Shown: positions 1 to 9,736, counted from the first letter of the stretch. The stretch is 64,000 nucleotides of DNA from Scandinavium sp002470465 (GCF_040750395.1 NZ_JBFLVD010000026.1:7430-71429), one strand, 5' to 3'. Notes: generated by a model from the sequence alone, not told the origin. Program-made: numbers and translations.

Positions 1-1
1 C

Positions 2-1740
2 GATTTTAACAAGCTGTCGAAAAATGCCGTCGGCGAAATACCGAATCCGGGCGAGTGCGTCAGGACGTGGCACAGGTCAAGGAATACCTGGGTAATCGTC
101 ACAAGTTGTACCGTGCCGGCATCACCTTCTTGTTGCGTGCCGGCGACCTGACCACGCTCAATCACAAACGTGTCGATCTCACCAACGTGCTGCTCGGCGC
201 GGGCCTGCAACCGGTACGGCCGGAGTTTGATGTGGCGCCGCTAAATACCTACCTGCGGGCGTTGCCGATGTGTTTTAACCCGGAGTCGGACAAGAAACAC
301 TGGTACACCCGCCTGACCTGGGTACAGCATCTGGCCGGCCTGTTGCCGGTAACCGGGCGTGAAACGGGGACGGGCAACCCCGGACTGAGTTTTTTCAACC
401 GCGGTGGCGATATTCTGACGGTTGACCCGCTCAACAAGCACGACCGCAGCCAGAATGCGCACATGCTGTATTTTGGTCCGACCGGCGCGGGGAAATCGGC
501 GACGTTGTGTGCCACGCTGACGCAAACCATGGCTGTACATCGCCCACGTCTGTTTGTTGCCGAGGCGGGTAACTCGTTTGGGTTGCTGGCTGATTACTTT
601 GAAAGCCAGGGGCTGACGGTCAATAAAGTCAGCATCAAACCGGGCAGTGGCGTGTCTTTGCCGCCGTTCTCTTTCGCGCATAAGCTTATCGAGGAACTGA
701 GCTCACTGGAATTGGATGAAAGTGAGCTGCGTGATATCGATGCGGATGACGACGATGAGGATAAACGCGATTACCTGGGGGAAATGGAGATCTCGGCGCG
801 CATGATGATCACCGGCGGTGACCAGAAGGAAGAAGCGGAGTTAAAACGGGCTGACCGGGCAATGATCCGTGAAGCCTTGTTGATGGCGGCGAAGAGCGCC
901 TTTGACGAGCAGCGCCAGATGCTACCGTCTGATTTGCAGAACGCCTTGTATGCGATTTCCAACGACACAGCCAACGAAAAGCGCAATCCACAGCGTCGGG
1001 CGAAAGCGGCCGAAATGGCGGAAGCGCTGGGCATGTTCACCCAGGCCGGCAGCTTCGAGGCGGAGCTGTTTAACCGTGAGGGCAGCCTGTGGCCAGAGGC
1101 AGATGTCACCCTGATTGACCTGGGGCATCTGGCGCGTGAGGGGTATGAGGCGCAGATGGCGCTGACGATGGTGAGCCTGACCAATACCATCAACAACATT
1201 GCCGAAAGAGACCAGTACTCGGAGCGGGATATCGTGTTCGCGGTGGATGAGGCGCACATTGTGACGGTGAACCCGCTGCTGGCACCGTACATGACCAAAA
1301 TCGTCAAAATGTGGCGTAAGCTCGGGGCCTGGCTGTGGCTGGCCACGCAGAACCTGAAAGACTTCCCGGACATTGCCGAGAAGATGCTGAACATGGCGGA
1401 GTGGTGGGTCTGTCTGACCATGCCGCCGGAAGAAGTCAACGACATTGCCCGCTTCAAGGCGCTGACCGAGGAGCAAAAGGCGGTGCTATTGTCAGCCAGC
1501 AAGCTGTCCGGCTGCTATACCGAAGGTGTGATGCTGTCGAAAAAACTCGAGGCGCTGTTCCGTGCGGTACCGCCGAGCCTGTACCTGGCGCTGGGGATGA
1601 CCGAGAAAGAAGAGAAAGCCGAGCGCCGCGCGCTGAGGCAGGAGTTTGGCTGCAGCGAGCTCGAGGCGGCGCGCAAGGTGGCACAAAAGCTTGACCGCCT
1701 GCGCGGCCTGGCGGCGAACGGGGAGGCAGCGGTAGCATGA
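2..1740 (+). pseudogene. TraC/VirB4-like conjugative ATPase, C-terminal part, probably frameshifted
   Basis: This is the ATPase that energises the mating-pair type IV secretion channel at the inner membrane (PFL_4706-type TraC family). The 561-codon open stretch from GTG 55 carries a Walker A motif GPTGAGKS at about residues 141-148 and a Walker B-like stretch ending in DEAH near residue 400. The family is usually much longer, and the missing N-terminal half should lie left of the window. In the frame of the ATPase there is a TAA at position 7. The next frame, from position 2, reads DFNKLSKNAVGEIPNPGE, which looks like the proper upstream continuation. The two frames meet around 53-60, so one base appears to be missing there. 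Family call is firm; the frameshift rests on about 18 codons. Confidence 0.75.
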
Positions 1741-2147
1741 TGACGCTGAAATACCCGGAACCGGTTGTTCGACCGCATGGCCAGGTCTGTCGTGAGCCGT
1801 CGTTATTCACCCTTCCTCCGCAGGGCGTGGCCACCTTAAGCGAAACGGATGCACGGCGACTTGAGACGTTCTGTGCGGCTATCCGCGATCGGCTCTTGGG
1901 GCCGGTCCAACTTACGGCCCACCCGCATCGCATCGGGAGTCGTACCAGCGTGGCGTTGCATCTCGAGGGCCGACTGGGGCGTTGCATCGATGTGCTGATC
2001 TCGGTGACCGGCAGTACATTGTGGCCCCAGCCGGAGGAGTATGATCACCCGCGCTGGTATGTCACAGTGCCGGACGCGGCGGATGTGGTGTACCTGCTTC
2101 TCCACCTGAGCGAGCTGTGTGAGCGATTTAGGGTTACGAAGTTTTAG
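1737..2147 (+). CDS. Hypothetical ICE protein, 136 aa
   Basis: Not recognised. The start overlaps the ATPase stop in an ATGA arrangement, so it is translationally coupled to the transfer operon and is probably a genuine gene. The protein shows no signal peptide and no membrane segment. It is rich in Arg, Leu and Pro, with a central stretch of alternating hydrophobic residues around residues 60-110. GC content matches the neighbouring transfer genes rather than the cargo that follows. A terminator-like hairpin begins 57 bases after its stop, so it may close this transcription unit. Confidence 0.6.
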   Translation: MMTLKYPEPVVRPHGQVCREPSLFTLPPQGVATLSETDARRLETFCAAIRDRLLGPVQLTAHPHRIGSRTSVALHLEGRLGRCIDVLISVTGSTLWPQPEEYDHPRWYVTVPDAADVVYLLLHLSELCERFRVTKF

Positions 2148-2203
2148 TCGACTCAGACGTCGGAATATTTTTCTCTCTCTGAAGACAATGCATCGCTTTT
2201 TTT

Positions 2204-2226
2204 CCGGTCTTTTGGCCGGTTTTTTT
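2204..2226 (+). terminator. Rho-independent terminator after the ATPase unit
   Basis: CCGGTC, a TTTT loop and GGCCGG form a six-pair stem including one U-G pair, followed directly by TTTTTTT. It separates the conserved transfer genes from the cargo genes at 2307-6263. Confidence 0.75.
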
Positions 2227-2306
2227 ATGCGCCGGGTATATCAGCAACCTGATGTAGCATCATGTTATACTTGCCTGGTTAAATAATAAGCGAGGTATCA
2301 TTACAT

Positions 2307-2597
2307 ATGAAACTTGACCAGCTAGTTGAGCCAAAGCCTATGCTTGATGAAGAAACTTTGGCCACTATAACTAAAGGTTCGCTAATCAAAATTCAGCTTA
2401 CCGACGGGATTAGCGATAAATTTAATGAGACCATTATTATGGAAGTGATTAACCGGGACAGCCATGTCATTGAGGCTAAATTTATCAGGCGTCAAACGGG
2501 CAGATTTGATGATGCTCACTCGGCATTCGTATCTCCATTTTTAACAGACACGGTGGTGTTTATCAAAGAAGCTGTTTTTGCCGTACTGAACGACTGA
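2307..2597 (+). CDS. Hypothetical cargo protein, 96 aa
   Basis: Not recognised. It encodes a small soluble, slightly acidic protein with no signal peptide or membrane segment. Base composition is clearly more AT-rich than the transfer genes on either side. It begins after the terminator at 2204-2226 with ATG at 2307; a GAGG lies rather far upstream (about 2291), so the ribosome site is weak. It precedes the 1,099-codon gene on the same strand by about 370 bases. It is placed like accessory cargo within the transfer module, and no function is proposed. Confidence 0.55.
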   Translation: MKLDQLVEPKPMLDEETLATITKGSLIKIQLTDGISDKFNETIIMEVINRDSHVIEAKFIRRQTGRFDDAHSAFVSPFLTDTVVFIKEAVFAVLND

Positions 2598-2963
2598 CTG
2601 ATTTCAGTGTGGTTTTTCCTTTACACTTTTCTTATGCGATGCTTAAGTCTTCGTTAAGCAAAAGAATTCCGCTGTACCGGATTTCTCGTATTATGCCTTT
2701 ACCGTAGGCTGCATGTCTCTGCCAGAAGGCTCTCAGCGTCAACGTACTGTTGCCAGCGATGAACGTCCCTCTTTGTGAATACGTCCGTGATGTTCTTTAG
2801 CCTGGTGAAGCGCTGGCAGGCTCATTTCCCACAGTTTCAAAGCCCGGGCTCTGAAAGAGGGGAGTCGATGGACGATGCGTTACTACAGCAGGTTCTGGGT
2901 TGTTACCTGGCAGCTCGGGATACTAATTAGCTCTGACTATGCATTCAATTCGTTGATTGCTGT
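2598..2963. other. 366-base gap, mostly without a supported gene
   Basis: This gap holds a short inverted repeat, GCTTAA and TTAAGC, at 2641-2659. It also holds a 46-codon open frame from ATG 2790 to TAG 2930 (start MFFSLVKRWQ, end LAARDTN). That frame has a moderately protein-like composition and a preceding region without a clear ribosome site. It may be a remnant, a small real gene or chance. No RNA gene is recognised. Confidence 0.35.
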
Positions 2964-5900
2964 GTGAAATATCAGGGAAGGTACGCTACAAAATTACAGG
3001 ATGAGGTGTTTGTCGTGAAAAATTCAGTGGAGCACGTGGCTTACCGCGAGTTTCGAGCACAAGTCATCAGTGAGTTAAGCCGAAGGGAGCGTCAATTATA
3101 TGCTTCTGAGCAGATGCATCAGCTCAAAAAACTGCGAGATATCATTACCGCGTTTCGGGAGCATCTGGACTATTACGCCGAGACCATTCTTCAGAGCACT
3201 CCTGAAGCAGAAGACCACATACGCAAGGCGTTACGCATCCCGCAGCAGATCCCCCTCCATGTGACGAAAATGATGAAGTTCGGACAGTACCTGATGGGCT
3301 TCTTGCCTGATCGGCTTCTGGCTTTCAGGGCAAAAACGTTAATTTGCCCCGTGGGTTCTTACGAAGGCCGGGCTGTCGTCTATCGCCTGAACGCCAAGCG
3401 GACATTCTTCCGCGAAGACTACAGCGAAACCTTCGATTTTGCGATAAGGCATCTACCAACGGGCGGAATGTTTAGTGTCGGGCAACGTATGCGACATGTT
3501 GACATTCCCTGGATGCGCGTATTTATAAAATTAGGCGTTGAGCGAAAAAAGGTAATCGACCAGTTATACAATGATTTTGGGAACCATCGAGCTAATGGAA
3601 AGCTGGTTCTTGCTTTGGTTGAACTGCAAATCATCAGGTCTGTTGATGAGTTGACATTGCTCCCCAGCGACAAAAGCCAGTCCAGATATGCCCAAAAACC
3701 ATCTTACGATGAGATCCGGGCTTTTCGTGAGGTTGTTACGCTGGTCCGAAATGCCGGTGTTGCCGCGCCGTGGATAGTCAGGCTTATCGAGTTACCTTTG
3801 TGGATGTTTGATGTGCAGCGATTGACGGAGAACCTGAACCGACTGAGCTTCAGGGACAATGAACTGTCGATTCTTGTCGAAAATATAGCTGATCAGGTGA
3901 TGCGCGCTGAGACGGACCGATGGGAATTTCTGATGGAGGCACTGAATGTCCGAAGCGCCCACGATATGGTTCGGTTTAAAACGTTACTCTGGTCTGACAA
4001 AAAATGTAGCCATTCCTTTGCCTCCGCCTTATTGCGACATGGTGCTGATATCGATGCCCTGGACGCATGTCAGAAACTCATTCTTCGGGAGGCTGAAGGG
4101 GATGATAAATCAGCGCCTGTTTCGAACCTGAATACGTTGCTGGCGAAACCGTACGCGCTTTCTTTTTGCCAGTTGGCTAAAGCAGAGGATTACCTTTTTG
4201 CATGCCGTGATCTTGGCGGCTACCTGAGGGTTCTTGACTCTCACGGTTTTGGTCATGCAGGTGCTGTGTTGGCATTTCAATGCTGTTACAGACAGCTATG
4301 CGCTGCCAGTCTTGACGCATGGTTGCATATTGCTGCGCAACCCGCAGACGGGCAATCGGTGGACGATATTGCTGAATGGCTCGTGAAGGCGGTAGCGGGG
4401 GGATACGTTGACGCTTTCCAGTACTTACTGGCGGCAGGGGAATTACAGACCTTTTCTCATCTCCAGCAAGCCCTGAAGCTTGTGCCACTCGGTCCTGTTT
4501 TATTGAAGTATGTCCGTGAGGAGCGCGGTATTACCGGGATGTCATTTCTACTCAACTGGTATTATCACGACGCCATGGGTATCAGGGAAATACGTCTTTG
4601 GTACAATAACGATGCCGTCAGCCGCATGTTACTGGATGACGCCTTTGAACGTAAGGATTTTACTTTACTAAAGGGAAATATGGCGTGTGTGGAAAATCTG
4701 CTGAGACAGCATGAGACTGATACTCTGGGGAAGTTTCCATTTGATATGAACGACGCGCAGAGAGAAGAATACAGAAGGCAATGCCACCTTGTGCGGCAAA
4801 GCATGGAGATACGCCTTGCGCCAAAATTAAAAATCATCCTCGAAATGACCGGAGGAATATTGCTGCACAGTCTGTTGATTCATATTGATGAATCACCGGA
4901 GCAGTTGCGCAACAGAATCGCTGAGCTTAATTTGCAACTGGACGGGCTTCTTATGGGGCTCGGGCCAGATAACGCAACGCTGACTCAGCAGGAAGCGGAT
5001 ATGGTGGCACTGGTTTACCATACTGATGCGGGTACCATACAGGCACTCTGGTCAAAGGTGACTGGCAAAACATCGGACATCGTTGGGAACCCCTCAGATT
5101 TAACCTACCCAATGGTCTGGCAACAAACAGAGCTTGAGACCCGTGTGGAAATAGATCCGCGGGGGTTGCAGGCGCTGTCCGCTGCGCTGGTGTTTTCCGC
5201 GAATTTTAACGCCAGTTTCAGGAATGATATGCACGGAGCCTGTCGTCATCTCAAAGCTGCACGACTGGGTGATAAAGCGGTGGATGTCTGGGGGCTGTCT
5301 CAGCATCTTGGCGTTCTGCTGGCAATATCCGGGTGTGGTGCCAGTGTCCGTACATGGTTTTATGGCGATGAAGATCAAAAGTCTGGGGCAGGAGTGGAGG
5401 CTCATCAGATGATGGAGTCACTCGTTAACCTGTTTAACCTAGATCTTGGGGATGCACTGGACAAGCGGGTAGCGGAGTTCATTGGCTCCCTTAGTGACGG
5501 CTATGCTACTTTTCTGGCCTCGCGGCTGGACCCCGCCAAAAACGTGAAAACAATTACGCCAAAAGAGCGGCTCGCTCAGGCTATTGGACGGACCCGAAGC
5601 TTGGTGTTTCAAAGGTATTTACACTGGGCCGTGGGACAGAAAAAACGTTTTGCTCAGACGAAAATGAGTGGAATAAACAGTACGATGCGGGCTGTTGTAT
5701 CACAATCACCGGCTGCATTCTTTGCTAAACAGGCCGTTGGATTGTGTTCATCGGGAAATACCGAAATGTGGCAGGAAGCGCGTAACGTACATTTACTCAT
5801 ATTTCCATCTGAGGGGAAAAAGCTTGAGGGCATGGCGTTACTTTATTTTGAGAAAGTTTCTCCGTTAAGCCGTGATAAAAATACGTTAATTATACGGGCC

Positions 5901-6263
5901 ATAAACCCTGTAAAGGCGGCGATGGTCTCACATGACATCTCTTCGATTATTGAGTCCTGTTTTGATGTGGCAATTCGTATCGCGCAGGATACCGGGTGCG
6001 TTGCTGTTGCATTTCCGGCACCATCAGGTCAGGGGTTCATGTCAAATTATAAGGATATTGAAGACTATATAGAGGATAACTACATCAAATCTTCAGAAGG
6101 GAGTTATTACCCTAATACAAAAGAGTGTTTATCGGCGAACCTTCGTCATGTGCCGCAAAAATTAATGGAAACATTTTACTCCTACGAGACCGGAAGTGGA
6201 TCCGCCGATGCGCTCTACGTTATCTGGCGTGCCGGAAACGCCAAAGGGGCAGAGGCTGCGTAA
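2964..6263 (+). CDS. Very large hypothetical cargo protein, 1,099 codons
   Basis: Not recognised. It is a soluble-looking, mostly helical protein with no signal peptide and no obvious membrane segment. I see no Walker motif, helicase motif, nuclease motif or HD pair that would place it in a known defence family. The last 170 residues or so alternate strand-like and helix-like segments (LLYFEK, LIIRAINP, FDVAIRIAQDTGCVAVAF), which could be an acyltransferase-like fold; that is inference only. The GTG at 2964 has no ribosome site. A GTG at 3015, 17 codons later, follows a GAGGTG and is the better start. GC content is lower than in the flanking transfer genes, consistent with separate acquisition. 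Confidence 0.65.
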   Translation: MKYQGRYATKLQDEVFVVKNSVEHVAYREFRAQVISELSRRERQLYASEQMHQLKKLRDIITAFREHLDYYAETILQSTPEAEDHIRKALRIPQQIPLHVTKMMKFGQYLMGFLPDRLLAFRAKTLICPVGSYEGRAVVYRLNAKRTFFREDYSETFDFAIRHLPTGGMFSVGQRMRHVDIPWMRVFIKLGVERKKVIDQLYNDFGNHRANGKLVLALVELQIIRSVDELTLLPSDKSQSRYAQKPSYDEIRAFREVVTLVRNAGVAAPWIVRLIELPLWMFDVQRLTENLNRLSFRDNELSILVENIADQVMRAETDRWEFLMEALNVRSAHDMVRFKTLLWSDKKCSHSFASALLRHGADIDALDACQKLILREAEGDDKSAPVSNLNTLLAKPYALSFCQLAKAEDYLFACRDLGGYLRVLDSHGFGHAGAVLAFQCCYRQLCAASLDAWLHIAAQPADGQSVDDIAEWLVKAVAGGYVDAFQYLLAAGELQTFSHLQQALKLVPLGPVLLKYVREERGITGMSFLLNWYYHDAMGIREIRLWYNNDAVSRMLLDDAFERKDFTLLKGNMACVENLLRQHETDTLGKFPFDMNDAQREEYRRQCHLVRQSMEIRLAPKLKIILEMTGGILLHSLLIHIDESPEQLRNRIAELNLQLDGLLMGLGPDNATLTQQEADMVALVYHTDAGTIQALWSKVTGKTSDIVGNPSDLTYPMVWQQTELETRVEIDPRGLQALSAALVFSANFNASFRNDMHGACRHLKAARLGDKAVDVWGLSQHLGVLLAISGCGASVRTWFYGDEDQKSGAGVEAHQMMESLVNLFNLDLGDALDKRVAEFIGSLSDGYATFLASRLDPAKNVKTITPKERLAQAIGRTRSLVFQRYLHWAVGQKKRFAQTKMSGINSTMRAVVSQSPAAFFAKQAVGLCSSGNTEMWQEARNVHLLIFPSEGKKLEGMALLYFEKVSPLSRDKNTLIIRAINPVKAAMVSHDISSIIESCFDVAIRIAQDTGCVAVAFPAPSGQGFMSNYKDIEDYIEDNYIKSSEGSYYPNTKECLSANLRHVPQKLMETFYSYETGSGSADALYVIWRAGNAKGAEAA

Positions 6264-6449
6264 ATGCTCATCATCAGTATGGTCGTTGAACGTCAGTATT
6301 TTCTCCTGCAGCAGTGGGACTGCGTCAGCTAAGACGTGAGGCGATGTGTTCTGAAAATAATTATCAAAATTTCATAAAGACTTCTTTGCTGTCTTTCCGA
6401 CCACGTCGTAGCACCCTGTGTGGATTCTATCCATGCAGGAGTGCACGCC

Positions 6450-6851
6450 ATGAAAATCAGCACGTTGCTGACGTTGTTCCCTCTGCTGATGTCGACATCG
6501 GTGCTTGCCGGCACGGTACTGTATACCGATTCCCACCATCCCCCGACGAATAATGATGCCTCCGTGACCGTGATTTATCTTGACGGTCCGGAGCAGTTGC
6601 AAACACAACTGTTTGGCGCACTGTCGTCGAACCCGGATGAGGCCGAACGCTAGGCTAGGGCCGTACTGCAGTCACCACAATGGCAGGCGCATGAACAGGA
6701 ACTGGTCACGGTCTACCGCGCGGTGGTGCGTGCCTGGGAGCTGGGCGTCAAAAAAGTCCCCGCTGTCGTGTTTGACGATCGAGATGTGGTGTATGGCACC
6801 GCTGATATCGCCCGGGCTACCGCGTTGCGCGCGAAGTCACTGGCCAGTGAT
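6450..6851 (+). pseudogene. PFL_4709-type ICE protein, interrupted by an amber codon
   Basis: This is a TIGR03757-type integrating conjugative element protein, an exported factor of the transfer module. ATG 6450 follows AGGAG and starts a clear signal peptide (MKISTLLTLFPLL, cleavage near VLAG), then TVLYTDSHHP. TAG at 6651-6653 stops it after 67 codons from this start. The same frame then continues without another stop into ARAVLQSPQW and WELGVKKVPAVVFDDRDVVYG, the characteristic C-terminal part of the family. A single C-to-T change in a CAG codon would explain the stop. It is followed in frame by the PFL_4710-type gene. Confidence 0.7.
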
Positions 6852-7859
6852 ATGCAACGATCTCCCTTGCAGTTGGCGTCTCCCAGACAACCCCGGCTGA
6901 CATTTAAATCCTTCGGTGTGGCCATGATGCTGTCTGCGGCCGGCGTGCCGGCGGCGAATGCCGCGCTCAACAGCGCGCAGATTGTTGCCAGTGCGGTGTC
7001 ACAGTCCTGCATCAGCTGGCGCGTCAGCGGCATTTGCTACTGGTTGTTCTGCAGTTGGGGCGGATGCACTGTCCGAACCTCGGTCAAGGTTACCCACTTC
7101 ATCCCGGAGGCGGTGGTATCAGCGTACAACGCTCAAGGAGGTAACCCGTGGCGTGAGATGTCGATGGTCAGTCAGGCCGCCGGCGGACTCGAAAGCAGTA
7201 TCACCAGCGCACTGGGCGGTGTTGCTGCCGGCGGTGGCAACAATGAGCTGAAAACCCCCGGGCAGCGTAAAACCAACCTTCACTTCAAGTATGCCGATGC
7301 CATTGGCCATCCGGCGACGACCCTGATTGGCGGCAGCATTGCCGGCTATTCGTGCCGCAGTGCGGCGACCCCCTTCGTGCCGTATTTCCTCAGCACGCTG
7401 GACAGCCTGGCATGGCGTACTGGCATGCCGGAATCCCTCTATCCCGAAGCATTGGTGCCTGGCCAGCGTGAGGTCGGCAGTCAGGCGGTCGCGAATATGT
7501 GGGGCAACGTCTATCCACGTTCGGGATTTGTGACTCAGGTCGATGATGACAAGGCTGGCGCCCTGGTGGCGCAGCGGGTGGCAGACATTATCACCCGTTC
7601 TGGCCAGCCCCATGTCTATCAGCCCCTGATGGGCCAGCGCTCAGAAGGGTACTGGCCTCCTGGGCCGGTTAAGGAGAACTCCGGCACCAGCAACCATAAA
7701 TGGCAACGCCTGGCGCCGCAGCTCAGCCAGTCTTGCGCAGTGTTCCCGGACGGTGAGCATCCGCCGGCCGCGGATGCGAACGCTGCCTTTGCCCTGTGGC
7801 AACCCTACAGCTGCTGCCAGCGCCGCGGGCAGCGTTTCCTCTACAGCACAGATTTCTGA
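6852..7859 (+). CDS. PFL_4710-type ICE protein (TIGR03756)
   Basis: An exported protein of the mating-pair module. From ATG 6852 it has a signal peptide (about residues 1-37, ending AANA) and then a Cys-rich N-terminal half (SCISWRVSGICYWLF, WGGCTVRTSVKV) characteristic of the family. Several later Cys residues, including CC near the end, suggest periplasmic disulfides. The open frame runs upstream without a stop into the PFL_4709-type sequence, so no stop separates the two. The start is chosen from the signal peptide; no strong ribosome site is seen. The stop is 7 bases before the PFL_4711-type gene. Confidence 0.75.
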   Translation: MQRSPLQLASPRQPRLTFKSFGVAMMLSAAGVPAANAALNSAQIVASAVSQSCISWRVSGICYWLFCSWGGCTVRTSVKVTHFIPEAVVSAYNAQGGNPWREMSMVSQAAGGLESSITSALGGVAAGGGNNELKTPGQRKTNLHFKYADAIGHPATTLIGGSIAGYSCRSAATPFVPYFLSTLDSLAWRTGMPESLYPEALVPGQREVGSQAVANMWGNVYPRSGFVTQVDDDKAGALVAQRVADIITRSGQPHVYQPLMGQRSEGYWPPGPVKENSGTSNHKWQRLAPQLSQSCAVFPDGEHPPAADANAAFALWQPYSCCQRRGQRFLYSTDF

Positions 7860-7866
7860 GGCATAA

Positions 7867-9348
7867 ATGATGAATAACACGATGAATAAATCCCTCTGGG
7901 GACGGCACAGACTGCTGTCTTTGGTGGTTGTCGGCAGCCTGGCGATGGCTGGTGTGAGCGCACACGCTGACGACAATGACGATAACGGCACCCTGTTTGG
8001 TATTTCGTTGCCCCAGGTGAATGACAGCAACGTGGGGTACGGAAAGAGCGCCAGCGGCGCGGTCTCGGACAAGTTGTTCTATTCCCTGGGCGGCGGCTCG
8101 GTGATATCGCAGCCGGCGACGCGCGGCAATATGCAGCGCCTGGGGATGAACCTCGGCTGGAGCTCGGATTTGATGTGCGGCAACTTCGACCTGAAGAGCA
8201 CCATCGGTAACCAGCTCAATGGCGTGACTGATGGGTTCAAGAGCCTGATGGGTAATGTTATTCAAGGTGCTACCGGTGCGGTAGCCAGTCTGCCGGCGAT
8301 GGCTATCCAGCGTGCTAACCCGGGTTTGTATGAAATGCTGACCAACGGGGTATTGCAGGCCAATGTGGCATTCGACAAAGCCCAGCTCAATTGCCAGAAC
8401 CTCTCCAAACGGATGATGGATATGGTGGATACTGGTGGCTGGAGCCAGGCGGCGGCGATGGAGGAGGCCAAAAGCCTGGTCAACAACGGGGATGCGGATG
8501 CGGTGCGGTCGATGAATGCCACGGAGAAAGTGACCGGACAATCTGGCCAGACTTGGATCGGTGGACAGAAGCGCGGCGGCGCCGGTCAGCCGGCGATCAA
8601 GCCAACGCACGATCTGGCTGCAGCCGGCTACAACATGATGAATGCGTTGCCGGTCACCAGTACTTCCAGCGTATCCGGCAGCAGCTGTACAGGCGGTGCC
8701 TGTACCAAATATGCCAGCAGTGAAGAAGCGGCAGCAGTGGTAAAGGTGTTGGGCGACACCTCGCTGCGCACCTGCAAGGACGCAGCACAATGCACCAGTG
8801 GCGAAGGGACCGAGCAGCCAGGCAGCACCGTAGCCGGTACGGGTTTTGCGCCGATGCTGGAAGAAGCAACCAAGGCGAATAACGAGCAGTTGGCCAGGCT
8901 GGTCAACGGGGCAGAAAAACCCACCGCGGGCAACCTGGCCAAACTCAAAACGGGCAGTCTGGCGGTGACCGCCGGCGTTATCAAGGCACTGCAGCGCGAT
9001 CCGGATAATGCCGCCCTGGTTGGGCGCCTGGCCGGTGAACTGGCGATGGCGGATACCATCGAAACCGCCTTTATCATGTGGCGCATGATCACCACCGGGA
9101 TGTCTGAGCCGAACGCCTCTGCGCAGAAAGTCGCCATGGAAGAAGGTGATCGGCGTATCGAGGCTCTGGATCGCGAAATCACGGCGCTGAAAAACGAGAT
9201 GGAGATGAAACGCGAGATTTCCCGTAACGCGGTGCTGACCATCATCGATCGCGAGAACAACCGTGCGGAAACCAACCCGCAGCGTCAGTCGGTTGACAGC
9301 CCGGATACTAGGTTCAACCAGCTGGCCGTACCGGAAAGCGACCAGTAA
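7867..9348 (+). CDS. PFL_4711-type ICE protein (TIGR03755)
   Basis: A 493-aa exported protein of the PFL_4711 family, thought to act in mating-pair formation like TraH-type proteins. It has an N-terminal signal peptide (hydrophobic core about residues 16-30, ending SAHA) and the family segment LGWSSDLMCGNFDL. A Cys-rich middle lies around residues 274-325. Near the C-terminus there is a predicted coiled coil of charged heptads (about residues 425-455). Length is normal and no lesion is seen. A membrane-protein gene follows 16 bases downstream. Confidence 0.8.
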   Translation: MMNNTMNKSLWGRHRLLSLVVVGSLAMAGVSAHADDNDDNGTLFGISLPQVNDSNVGYGKSASGAVSDKLFYSLGGGSVISQPATRGNMQRLGMNLGWSSDLMCGNFDLKSTIGNQLNGVTDGFKSLMGNVIQGATGAVASLPAMAIQRANPGLYEMLTNGVLQANVAFDKAQLNCQNLSKRMMDMVDTGGWSQAAAMEEAKSLVNNGDADAVRSMNATEKVTGQSGQTWIGGQKRGGAGQPAIKPTHDLAAAGYNMMNALPVTSTSSVSGSSCTGGACTKYASSEEAAAVVKVLGDTSLRTCKDAAQCTSGEGTEQPGSTVAGTGFAPMLEEATKANNEQLARLVNGAEKPTAGNLAKLKTGSLAVTAGVIKALQRDPDNAALVGRLAGELAMADTIETAFIMWRMITTGMSEPNASAQKVAMEEGDRRIEALDREITALKNEMEMKREISRNAVLTIIDRENNRAETNPQRQSVDSPDTRFNQLAVPESDQ

Positions 9349-9364
9349 GCGAGGGGATGTATCA

Positions 9365-9736
9365 ATGACTGGAACAGAGAAACAAGGTGTGTCGCCCCGC
9401 AGGGGCGGCTGGCTCGGCCACCGGGCAAAGCGTGTCCTGCAGATTCTGGGCATGCTGGTGATTGCGATGATAGTGGCGCTGGGCGTGGCCCACTGGGGTG
9501 TCAATCCCCCAGGAGAGAGTGCCGCGCTGCGTGACTGGGTGCACAGCACCCGGTATGGCTGGCTGAGCTGGCGCCTGGCGCTTTATGTGGCGCTGGCCTG
9601 GGGATTCTGGAAAATCTGGCGCGCGCCGGGCTGCAAACCGGAATACCGGCAGCCCCTCAAGCGCATGGCCATCGCCTGCGCGGTATTTGCCCTGGCATGT
9701 GAATACAGCCTCTTCGGCGGAGGGCTGACCTTATGA
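9365..9736 (+). CDS. Small ICE inner-membrane protein, 123 aa
   Basis: Three hydrophobic segments, at about residues 27-45, 70-85 and 100-118, mark it as an inner-membrane protein. A short basic N-terminus precedes the first. The ATG at 9365 is preceded by GAGGGG. The stop overlaps the start of the TraG-like gene (ATGATG), so the two are translationally coupled. Its position between the PFL_4711-type and TraG-like genes matches small membrane proteins in related ICEs. No specific function is known to me. Confidence 0.65.
   Translation: MTGTEKQGVSPRRGGWLGHRAKRVLQILGMLVIAMIVALGVAHWGVNPPGESAALRDWVHSTRYGWLSWRLALYVALAWGFWKIWRAPGCKPEYRQPLKRMAIACAVFALACEYSLFGGGLTL

Noticed and set aside
7723..9549. 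608-codon open frame on the minus strand
   Set aside because: It is antisense to the PFL_4710/4711-type genes, which have signal peptides and family motifs; the antisense frame is a by-product of GC-rich codon use.
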